From Ascaphus truei (taxonomy: Eukaryota; Chordata; Amphibia; Anura; Ascaphidae), in NCBI GenBank assembly GCA_036426205.1, contig CM071569.1:663460-727459 (forward strand): DNA of 64,000 nucleotides, written 5' to 3'. Under the pieces are notes generated by a model. That model saw nothing but the letters and a program-made list of their open reading frames with translations. It was not told the origin of the DNA and searched no databases. Made by a program: the position numbers and the translations under genes. This document shows positions 35,701 through 47,700 of the stretch, piece by piece (positions within the stretch are counted from its first letter, which is position 1; every line of letters begins with the position of its first letter).

Positions 35701-38700
35701 CGCGCAGTGCTTCTTTACACATAGAATGCGTCTTGTAGAGCATGCGGGAGGCTCCACGTGTAGCTTCTCGTGCTGTAAAGAGTAACGCAGATGTCCTTAA
35801 TACGCATGTCTATAAAAAGATAGGCACGGGCCCACATTCTGGCATGCATACGTGTGCTGGGAGGGTCAATTAGATTTTTTCCAACAGCCAGAAGATGAAA
35901 GGACGGATACCGGGGCTGAAACACGACATCACGTGAACAGAATGATCTAGAATGTCCTGCGCAGGACGCACGATTTGACATAATTAAAATAACTGGACAC
36001 GACACAACAACATGGTGATAAAGGCCACAGCAACTTGAATTAAACAATAACTTTAACCGATCCTCTTTTATACAACACCACATTGGATAAACCATTCCTC
36101 ACCTTCCAGCTCACAGGTAACATACCATTTTATTCAAACCACGTAGAATAATTACTCTGCACCCTCCATCTCGCAGGTAACTACAATATTATTTAAAACA
36201 CATTGAATAAACCATTCCGCACCTTTCAGCTCGTAGGTAACACCGTTATCCATTAACACCAGCTCAGCCATCCAGCCATAAACATAACCCATACCACCTG
36301 TATCGTTTCATATTCCAATAAAACCCGCCACTCTGAGACCATTTGACCCCTCAAATTGGGCTCGGAAATCCCACCAAATTTACAGCCCTTTTGACCCCAT
36401 CTTGCAAACCCAAATTACAATTATTCAGCCCAATCTCGGATAAATGAATCCCATCAGATCTATACAGCCCGATACCACCATTTTCCAAATCCATTCACAA
36501 AGTAGAAAACCTCCAAAATGAATTCATTCTATCAGGGTCTTTATTTAACCCCTAAATCATTACACCTTGTAGGAATAATTTAAACTCTTGGTTCCCCTAA
36601 CTTTAATTTTAAGTCCAACAACATGGTAACATCTACTCATTTTAATTCATTAAAAACGGACCACGAGATTGACAATTCTTCTCTTTAAAAGCCCACATTT
36701 TTTCCTTACAATAAGTAAGTGAACAAATGACGGTTCCAAGAGCCACATTTCTGTTTTTGCACCTGTAAATACGGTATCATTTTTTAAAAAATTACTTAGA
36801 AATCTGGTCTAAGATAGCGCTTAAAAACATTTGGACTCTCACCTACCAATCCTTTGGATCACTGTGAAATCCAAACCTAATCTTGACGCTTCTGTAGCCG
36901 CGCAAATTCTAAAAGAATGAGAACTAAAAAATGTTTAATTAAACCCCACATTTTTTAGATATCTTAAAAACTTTTATAACTTGAAATTTCGATAAAGGGC
37001 CCTCATCCCCATACACCAAAGAGCAACCACTCCAATCCAGCCTGACGCCCAAAGAACTTTGAATAATTTACACTGAACAAACTGCCCTCTCTATTCACCT
37101 TTATAACCCATCTTAAAACACACCTTCTTAACGAAGCATATGAGTAGCTCCGTGGCTGATAATTAACACCTCAAACTTCGACCATGGCCCCTTAAAGAAC
37201 GTACGTAACAGAACACCTTCCTTCTGTCTCTGTACGTTCTTCCTACTTACCAATTAGATTGCAAGCTCTTTGGGATAGGGACTCCTTTTCCTAAATGCCA
37301 CTTTTATGTCTGAAAGCGCTTCTTCCCATAATGTGTTATTTGTATTATTTGTTATTTATATGATTATGTCCCTTGTATTACTGCTGTGAAGCGCTGTGTA
37401 CATTAATGGCACTATATAAATAAAGATACACATACATGCATACATGCTTATGCAAGTGTTAAGCATACTGTACACCTTAACCCATGTTGGTCCCTATTTG
37501 ATCTACAGACTAACCCCGCAGCGTTTTCTTTGCTAACACATACCTCATTAAAACTGCAAACCCCCATTACTTTATTTATTAGTTGGAACGATCTCTCCAA
37601 GTCTCAAAGAAAGCTGGAACAAAGGATTCTCTGAATAACAGCATTTCATACTCTGAAAAACATAGCTCCTTGGAAACAAAACAACAGTTCTTATACACTA
37701 ATAGTAACTGCTCTTCTCATATCTTTTAACATATTTTTTATTTCTAAACCTTTATAATTTGCCTAATAATAAAACCTTTTGTCAGGTCTAGAGACCCCCA
37801 ACCACTTTACTGAAACACTAAAACTCCTGCTACTAATGCAGGGGGGCGCAAACTTTTTTCCCTGCGCCCCCCTGCTGGCGGTCACCTCACACCCGCGCCC
37901 CCCCTCACCCCCACTTACCTCGGTTCCAGCGTCGGCTCCATGGCGACGCGTGTAGGAAGAAAGAAAGACAGAAAAGACGGTGCAAAACAGCGCTAAATAT
38001 ACAATATTATAATAATAATAATAATAATAATAAGATGAATTGGCAGCCAGACAAAAACTGACTGTACAGTCAGTAACTAGGCAAAGAAAAAAGATAAGCC
38101 GGCGCCAGTCCAAACCGTGACGTATAAAGTCCAAATCAAGTCCTTTAGTAATGGTGATGAGCAAAGTGCAGATTTCTTCCAAAACGTGACGTGATATGTG
38201 GAAAAATAAATAAAAGAGAATTATGGTGCAGTATGTCAGATTGAGGACATAAAAACATATAACACTAACAACATTAAACAAACAAGACAGACTCACAACA
38301 TTAACTAGCCAGACAAAAATTAATAAAAAGCTATTTAATAACAACTAATGCAGATTCTGGATAATATCACACACTGATCCGGGGGGGCAAAATCGTTGCC
38401 CTACTCACAGGATGCAGGATATTTGAAAGCAGTAGGACTGGAAGCACTTTCTGTAGATCCAAGATGGCGACTGGAGCTCACTCTCTGGCGTCCCCACGTG
38501 TGGCAGATGCTGTATGGAGCTCCTAGAGGGTCTGGATCAGTGATGCTGCTACGCGTGTCTCTCGTGTCTCTCTCCCTCTGCCGGTTTCAAATTCTCCTTC
38601 TCTCCTGTACCCAGCTGTGCGGTGTACTCTCCACGAATAATCAGCTTCTAAAAACGAGTCTTCCCAACGCGTTTCATGCGCATGCGCGCACTTTTTCAAG

Positions 38701-41700
38701 GGATGTAGCTACCCCTAAGTCTGGATGGTTTAAATACACAGTCTACTATTCCAATTGGTCCATATTGTAATTGGCTATGTATTAACTGTTTGGCTGCCAG
38801 AACAGAGGTAGAAACATAGAAAGCCTGGCTAAACATACATACTATAAATAAGACAAAACAATACAACATTAAAACATTAAAAGACTTTAAATTACTAAAA
38901 TATTGCATAATGAATAATAAAAGGAGCACAAGGAAGGGGATTAAATTATAAAAATGCCTTCAATTCAAAGTCTATATTTAACCCCCTTGGTGAGAGAGTC
39001 TTCAATTCATAAATCCAGTATGCTTCCCGCATACTGGCATGATTGAGTCTATTTCCACCTCGGGGGCCAGCTTGAACCTCCTCAATGGCCTGACACCTTA
39101 AGCCTATAGGATTCTTATTATGGCATAAAAGAAAGTGATGGGAAACGCTATGTGTGACTAGTCCTTTCCTTATATTGTATACGTGTTCATAGACACGTCT
39201 CTGATAGGATCTCCCCGTCCTGCCTACATATTGCAAGCCACAGGGGCATTGCAGCAAATAAATCACAAAAGTTGAGTGGCAGTTAATAAATGTTTTTATC
39301 GGGTAGGTCTTAGAGGTGACCATGGATGTAAATTGCCTAGCATTTTTACTAAAGGAACAAGCCACACATTTTGCGCAAGTGAAGAACCCCGTGATTTTCC
39401 CTATGTGTTCTGATTTGTGCTGTTTGATAGGACAACTAGGGGCTAATTTTGATTTTAAATTATTGGCCCTTGTAAAAATTATATTTGGTTTATTGGGCAA
39501 AATATCCACCAAATCTTCATCTTTAAGTAAAATGGGCCAATATTTATTCAAAGTGTGTTTAATTTTTGGGGCCATTTCGTTGTACTGAGTAATAAATGAA
39601 ACTTGGTTATTATATTTCTCAGTCCTCTCTTTTTTCTTTATATTATATTTAAGTAAGGTGTCTCTTTGAAGGTTATTGACCTGATCGAATGCTTTATCAA
39701 TAAGATCTTCTGGATATTTTCTCATGATAAATTTATTTTTCAGATCCCGTGCCTGTGTCCTGAATGTTTCGTCATCAGTGCAGTTTCGTTTAAGACGTAC
39801 TAGCTGGCCCTTTGGGATATTCCGTAGCCACTGTGGATTGTGGTGGCTATCTGCATGTACATAATTGTTCGCCTGTACTGGCTTGAAGAATGTCTTGGTG
39901 CATATAGTATTATTTCTAATATAAATGTGAAGATCCAAAAAATCAATACATTCCGTGCTATGATTACAAGTGAATTTAAGGTTATATTGGTTGTGGTTAA
40001 GGTAAGTGCAAAAATCATCAAGTGAAGCTTGGCTGCCCGACCAAACAAAAATCACATCATCAATGTAGCGCCGCCACAGCACAAGGCTCGCCCCTAGTGG
40101 ACAGTTGTTCCAAATGAACTCCTCCTCCCAACTGTCCATGAATAAATTAGCATAACTAGGAGCAAACCGCGTGCCCATGGCGGTGCCACATTTCTGAATG
40201 TAATAACGTGAGTTAAATGTGAAATAATTATGTGTTAAAATAAACCTAATACCATCTACCAAAAAATCCCTTTTAGCAGATGGATATTTGTCCACCTGTT
40301 CCAACTAGCGAGACACGGCTTGGCAGCCTAGTTGATGGTCAATCACTGTATACAGAAATGTGGCACCGCCATGGGCACGCGGTTTGCTCCTAGTTATGCT
40401 AATTTATTCATGGACAGTTGGGAGGAGGAGTTCATTTGGAACAACTGTCCACTAGGGGCGAGCCTTGTGCTGTGGCGGCGCTACATTGATGATGTGATTT
40501 TTGTTTGGTCGGGCAGCCAAGCTTCACTTGATGATTTTTGCACTTACCTTAACCACAACCAATATAACCTTAAATTCACTTGTAATCATAGCACGGAATG
40601 TATTGATTTTTTGGATCTTCACATTTATATTAGAAATAATACTATATGCACCAAGACATTCTTCAAGCCAGTACAGGCGAACAATTATGTACATGCAGAT
40701 AGCCACCACAATCCACAGTGGCTACGGAATATCCCAAAGGGCCAGCTAGTACGTCTTAAACGAAACTGCACTGATGACGAAACATTCAGGACACAGGCAC
40801 GGGATCTGAAAAATAAATTTATCATGAGAAAATATCCAGAAGATCTTATTGATAAAGCATTCGATCAGGTCAATAACCTTCAAAGAGACACCTTACTTAA
40901 ATATAATATAAAGAAAAAAGAGAGGACTGAGAAATATAATAACCAAGTTTCATTTATTACTCAGTACAACGAAATGGCCCCAAAAATTAAACACACTTTG
41001 AATAAATATTGGCCCATTTTACTTAAAGATGAAGATTTGGTGGATATTTTGCCCAATAAACCAAATATAATTTTTACAAGGGCCAATAATTTAAAATCAA
41101 AATTAGCCCCTAGTTGTCCTATCAAACAGCACAAATCAGAACACATAGGGAAAATCACGGGGTTCTTCACTTGCGCAAAATGTGTGGCTTGTTCCTTTAG
41201 TAAAAATGCTAGGCAATTTACATCCATGGTCACCTCTAAGACCTACCCGATAAAAACATTTATTAACTGCCACTCAACTTTTGTGATTTATTTGCTGCAA
41301 TGCCCCTGTGGCTTGCAATATGTAGGCAGGACGGGGAGATCCTATCAGAGACGTGTCTATGACACGTATACAATATAAGGAAAGGACTAGTCACACATAG
41401 CGTTTCCCATCACTTTCTTTTATGCCATAATAAGAATCCTATAGGCTTAAGGTGTCAGGCCATTGAGGAGGTTCAAGCTGGCCCCCGAGGTGGAAATAGA
41501 CTCAATCATGCCAGTATGCGGGAAGCATACTGGATTTATGAATTGAAGACTCTCTCACCAAGGGGGTTAAATATAGACTTTGAATTGAAGGCATTTTTAT
41601 AATTTAATCCCCTTCCTTGTGCTCCTTTTATTATTCATTATGCAATATTTTAGTAATTTAAAGTCTTTTAATGTTTTAATGTTGTATTGTTTTGTCTTAT

Positions 41701-44700
41701 TTATAGTATGTATGTTTAGCCAGGCTTTCTATGTTTCTACCTCTGTTCTGGCAGCCAAACAGTTAATACATAGCCAATTACAATATGGACCAATTGGAAT
41801 AGTAGACTGTGTATTTAAACCATCCAGACTTAGGGGTAGCTACATCCCTTGAAAAAGTGCGCGCATGCGCATGAAACGCGTTGGGAAGACTCGTTTTTAG
41901 AAGCTGATTATTCGTGGAGAGTACACCGCACAGCTGGGTACAGGAGAGAAGGAGAATTTGAAACCGGCAGAGGGAGAGAGACACGAGAGACACGCGTAGC
42001 AGCATCACTGATCCAGACCCTCTAGGAGCTCCATACAGCATCTGCCACACGTGGGGACGCCAGAGAGTGAGCTCCAGTCGCCATCTTGGATCTACAGAAA
42101 GTGCTTCCAGTCCTACTGCTTTCAAATATCCTGCATCCTGTGAGTAGGGCAACGATTTTGCCCCCCCGGATCAGTGTGTGATATTATCCAGAATCTGCAT
42201 TAGTTGTTATTAAATAGCTTTTTATTAATTTTTGTCTGGCTAGTTAATGTTGTGAGTCTGTCTTGTTTGTTTAATGTTGTTAGTGTTATATGTTTTTATG
42301 TCCTCAATCTGACATACTGCACCATAATTCTCTTTTATTTATTTTTCCACATATCACGTCACGTTTTGGAAGAAATCTGCACTTTGCTCATCACCATTAC
42401 TAAAGGACTTGATTTGGACTTTATACGTCACGGTTTGGACTGGCGCCGGCTTATCTTTTTTCTTTGACGCGTGTAGGAAGCCGCCGGAGCCAATGTAAGT
42501 AAAGGTTTAGAGAGGCCCGGCAGATCCCCCGGCACTTAATTTAAGTGCCTTCGGAAAGCGCGCGGGGCCTCTGTAAACCCCACGCCCCCCCCGCTAGCAG
42601 TGTCACGCCCCCCCTGGGGGTCGCGCCCCCCAGTTTGCGCACCGCTGTGCTAATGTATTTAAGGCCGATACTGAACTCTCTTATTGCATTTTGTATAAAA
42701 CAAAACGTATAAAATCCGCAGCGTCTCTCTTTCCTAAACCTTTAGAAAATGAATTCCGCTCTTTCCATGCTTTAACATGGAGCTGGTGCTAACGAACGCT
42801 ACAATAAATTTACTTAAGCCAACACTATTTCATTAACAAAACAAAGCGAACCCCGCCTTCTTTGTCCGCACCTGTCACAAGTATTTAAAACATTTGCAGC
42901 TGTTAACGGGCAACGCAGAAAATCAGCAATGTCATTAACCCCTTCCTGGAATATGCCATATGTGCAGTTGTAAACATTTCACAACCAAATAGTGCAAGAG
43001 GAGAACAACCAAAGGAGAATTGGCAGTTAATTTGTCGATGGCAAAAACTACAATTATAGGAAATATTTCTAACAACGTAAGTATTCTTCATTAAACTTCC
43101 CTTCACCCAATGATCTGGCCACTTCCTTACAAACCAATGTCCCTTTAAAAAAAAAAAAAAAAGCCACTGAAACCAACTGCTAATACTTCAGTAACTGAAT
43201 ATGAAACAAATTCCTGTTCCCAACTAGAACGGCCGTTATAATGTAACAAACGTGTGTCCCAGAATCTCAGGTCCTCTTTCAAAGTCCTATCAACCTGACA
43301 TGATGCGGAGGATCAGTTTGCCCGAGGGTTGCTGCTAATCGCCCATCAAAAATGATACCCATTATTCTGCAAGAAAAGTTCAAATGCCCAACTACCAATT
43401 GTAACTGCGTCAACTTCAGCATGTTAACTGGTAATGCTAAAGATATCACCACGTAAATGGAAAATGTTTTAAAATGGTAAACTAAATTTCATCAAAACTG
43501 GATCTATAGGGGGAGCATGTGCGATGCTAGACCGCACGGATTTGCTCTAGAAGGACCCTGCAGGCATTTAAATGCCATAAGCAGCTGACCGAACAACCGG
43601 CAAACCTGCCAGCTACATCAGCGAAACAAGCCGCCAACAAGCAGGATGCCACCGAGGGTGAAAAAAACCACATACCAGGACGTTGCATACTTTTTCAAAA
43701 GGAGGTGCAGGCCCGCGGCCTCACAGCAAGATGGCGGTGCGTCACCAGTCCCTACAGTCAGATCGGGAGGATGATATGGATCCCCGCATCTGTACTAAAA
43801 AAGGTGGGGGAGATCAGGCAGGGGGGGCGCAGGATAAAAAGTTGGCGCACCCCTGCCCTAACCCTCAGTTCAACCCAAGGCTAGAGGAGTCCTTTATCAA
43901 AAAATAATTGTGATCGGAGTAGCAGACTGGAAGACCAATCAATACATCTTGCTCCGGTAGGTGGAGATTCCGCACTGGACGACTGGGTGTTAGGCACTTC
44001 AAATGTCAGGAGGATCCCCAGGCGAGTATCCGTCCCGAAGTCCAGTTAATCATGGGATTATGGGCATGTAGTCTAGAAAGTCCCAGAAAGACATCAATGG
44101 CTGGGGAATGGATAACGTCCAGCTGAAGGGATTTGTGGTGCAGAACACAGACCGTGGCCTTGAGTTGAACGGTATCCTGTGAAATTATTTCAGATCCCAA
44201 TGGACTTCCAACAGTGTTGGAAATAGCCATGGGCAATGGCTTCTTCATGAGTGAATGCGGCTTGATTGGCAAAGGTCTGGTCCAGGAACATACCGGCAGC
44301 TCCCGAATCCACAAAGGCCTCAGTTGAGACAGAGTGGTTCTGCCAACATATACAGTATGGACAGGAATCATCAGAAGAATGGAACACAGGGAAGATATGG
44401 TGTATATGCCCAACTAATTTGGACAAGTCCGTGCCATGTGGCCCTTCTAGCCACAGTAGAGGCATAACCATGTAGAGCGATAGCGCTGCTTTTCCTGTTC
44501 TGTGAGGTGCATACTGCCCAACTGCATGGACTCCACAACTTCCTCCTCAGACTTACTCACAGGGGTCAACAGGACAGGTTAGAGCTTACGACAGTGCTAT
44601 CCTGACATCTCTGCCTTATTTGGAGTTCGAGGGAATTGCAAATGATGAACAGGCCCTCTATATAAGCAGGGATCTCCCTGTAGGTTAGATCACCCTTCAG

Positions 44701-47700
44701 CCTCTCCCCTATGCCTTGACGGAACGCAGACTTTAAAGCTCCTTTGTTCCTGCCTGTCTCTGCTACCACAGTCCTAAACCAATGGTGCAGGAGCCTTGCT
44801 TGATTTGCAGGGGGCAGCCTCAACAGAGTGTCGAAGATCGTCCGGAAGGTCTGCATGAAGATGACACAGTCATCCAGCAGGGGAGTGTTTCTTCTATAAA
44901 GCGGTGAAGCCTATAGCAGAGCTTCATACGTAAGAAGGGAAAAGATGTATGCTACCTTAGAGCGATGGGGGAGAATTATGAAGGTTGCATGTCAAACTGG
45001 ACTTGAACTTGTTCAGGAACCATTTACAGGCAGAGGGAAGACCTCCATAATGGACTGGGGTAGGAATCCTTGGTTCCTTTAGGACCAGGGCATTGGCGTG
45101 ACTTTGGCACACAAAAGCGTGGACATAGGAGGGACTGGAACTGATCTGGATGCGCTAAAGTGACCGCAAAGGGTCTGTAGCGTAGATGTTATGGTATCCA
45201 TCTTCTGGTTTAATGTAGACAGGTGATTGACGTGGGCTGCCAGGAGCGGACAAAATAATAATAAATAATAATAAATACTAAGTAATTAAATCCATTGATT
45301 GGCACTGTGCCTACCTATGCCCTCAACGGGACATAGATGTGAGGAGTTTGGGATTCCGGCACCCGTGCCCTGGCCCTCCTCACCTTCGTTAACCCCCGCT
45401 GCCATGGTGCGTGCCCCTCGATGGCGGCACTTACCTCCTGCTGTCCTGGAGGTCCCTCGCTGTCCCCGGCGGTCTCCCGTTCCTGCTGGCTCTTCCCTCT
45501 CCCATGCGGCTGCCATGTGTCCCGGCCGCGCTCGTGTACACGCCCCCAGCATACTAATAGGACCTCCTGCCAGAATAAGAGTCCTCACCTGCCTGCCAAT
45601 CAAGTGGACCTATCCAGGATAGCTCCACGCACTCCTCCAAGCCTGCCTCCACCTCTGATTGGTCAGCCGCACTTTATAATGCCTGTCCTCCCACTCATTC
45701 ATTGCTTGACATAGTTTCCACTAGGATTACTACTCTGGCATTCTCTCTCTTATTCTCTCAGGTTACGACTTGGCTTGGCGGGTGTTCTTCTCTGGCTCTC
45801 GACCTCTGCTTGGACAACGACCTTCCGGAATTCTCCAATCCCTGACCTTGGCTAAAACGGCAACGACGACGGCACTCTTTCTCCGGTACAGGCAAGTATT
45901 GCTAGCTAAACATCACCTGGCCTGGCAACGCCTAAATACCACACTCCGGACACGCTCCTTTTGCTGCGGGTGCATGCCCATATACGTTCCTCACCTCAGT
46001 AGAAGGGACGGGTCTGGTCTGCGGGCAGCACCGGCGTAACATTATGTCGAGCCCACAAGACGCAGACCAGACTGATGTGGACTCTATGATGATGGCCATG
46101 TACCAACAAATCCAGGCCTTAACGGATCAAGTGGCTCTCCTCTCCCAACAGGTACAGGAACTTTCTCTACAGGCACCACCTGCGCCGCCGACGCATTCCG
46201 ATTCAACATCCACTTTATCCTCAGCTCCGAAGATTCCGGCTCCGAAGCCCTACGCAGGGGACCCCCACGCTTGTCGTGGCTTTCTCAACCAGTGTGAGAT
46301 CCAGTTCGAGATGGCTCCGCAGTTGTATTCTACTGGTCGGAAAAAGGTAGCTTATGTGTACAGTCTGCTCGCAGGTAATGCACTGGCATGGGCCTCTCCG
46401 ATCTGGGAACTGCGCCCTGATATTACCCGAGATTACGCAGCCTTCAGATGAGACTTTCGACAGGTCTTCGATACCCCCGCACGACAAGAGACTGCTTCTG
46501 ATTCCCTGCTGCAGCTTACACAGGGACGTCGGCCTGTGGCCCAATACGCCTTGGAATTCAGGACCATAGCAGCTGAGACTCGTTGGGGTCAGGAGGCCTC
46601 AGTCTTCTGGAAAGGCCTATCGGACTCCCTGAAGGATGAACTTGCTTCTCAACCCAGGCCAGGACTGCTGGAGGACCTCATCACCCTGACCATTCATATG
46701 GACCAGCGTCTTCAGGTACGCCGCGCTCAGCGTCAGCAACCTCGGTCTACGCCTTTCCGTGCTCCCTTCTCCAGGTTCTCTACGACCTCGAGACCCGTCT
46801 TTTCCCCGCTGCCTGCGCTGGAAGCCCCAGAGCCGATGCAACTCGGAGTCCAGCAACCTCAGGCATCCTTCCGACAACTTCGCTCAACCAGAGAGTCGTG
46901 CCATCATTGCGGATCTTCTCAGCAGCGTACCCATGACAATCCACCATCTCCGGGAAACGACCAAACCCAGTGAGTAAGCAGGAGCGCTTTCTGGGTGCTA
47001 AATCTCCTTGCCCCCCACCCAGAAGGGAACTCCCTAAAAAATTGACCATTCCCGTTTCCCTTTCTGGTCCTACCTTCCGCACCTCCACAGCAGCATTTAT
47101 CGATTCCGGCGCAGGAAGGAACTTCATGGATCAGACCTTTTCTGAACAAAATCAGATTCCACTTTCCAAGAAGAAGTCCCCCGTTGCCTTGGTCGGGATT
47201 AATAATCGGCCACTCACTCTGGCATATATCTCCTTGGAGACCGGACCTATCACCCTTTCTTCTCACTCTCACAAAGAGACCCTGGGCTTTGACGTGATTC
47301 ATGCCCCGGGTACACCGGTCACGTTTGGCCTGCCCTGGTTGCAGAAGCACAATCCGCGCATCGATTGGGTATCCTCTAATCCCATTGACTGGAGGTCAAG
47401 GTCAGAAGAATCTCCTTTGTCTACGGAACTTTCGTCCCATCTACTAGCTAACACATCCAATCCTCAGAGGGAGTTACCTTCCCCTTACGCTGAATTTTTG
47501 GACGTTTTTAGCAAGGCGCAATCTGAGCTCTTACCCCCTCATCGTTCCTACGACTGTCCGATTGACGTGGTACCTGGATACACCTTGCCAAAAGCCAAAT
47601 CTTATCCTCTCTCGTTGCCCGAGACGGAAGCCATGGATGAATATATTCGGGAGAACCTAAAGCGGGGCTTTATACGTCATTCCAACTCTCCCGCGGGGGC

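Larger units (their letters stand above)
37945..42480. mobile_element. Inverted double Penelope-like element with 15-bp target duplication
   Basis: GACGCGTGTAGGAAG is present at 37945-37959 and 42466-42480, bracketing the insertion. Inside, 38082-40196 and 40353-42466 are inverted copies about 2.1 kb long, nearly identical by eye. The 156-bp centre is not symmetric: the left copy continues to about 40308, then a short filler follows, and the right copy begins 45 nt further into the gene. The left side alone carries a further 122 bp with a TAA microsatellite tail. The arrangement, two 5'-truncated copies joined head to head, is a known mode of Penelope-like insertion. Confidence 0.9.
37839..42647. 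mobile_element. Small hAT element split by a Penelope-like insertion
   Basis: The left end CAGGGGGGCGCAAACTTTTT (37839) and right end AGTTTGCGCACCGCTG (to 42647) are inverted termini of hAT type. Flanking octamers TACTAATG (37831-37838) and TGCTAATG (42648-42655) match at 7 of 8, as expected for an 8-bp hAT target duplication. Without the nested insertion the element is about 288 bp, so it is a non-autonomous MITE. Confidence 0.85.

Noticed and set aside
39316..40048. Several short frames opposite the Penelope-like coding sequence, with exact mirror copies at 40501-41233.
   Set aside because: Antisense shadows of the two inverted RT-endonuclease copies.
40353..42466. The inverted arms at 38082-42466 considered as an assembly or cloning fold-back artefact.
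   Set aside because: The centre is asymmetric, the left end has a unique 122-bp tail, and a 15-bp target duplication brackets the whole, all unexpected for an artefact; long reads should still confirm.
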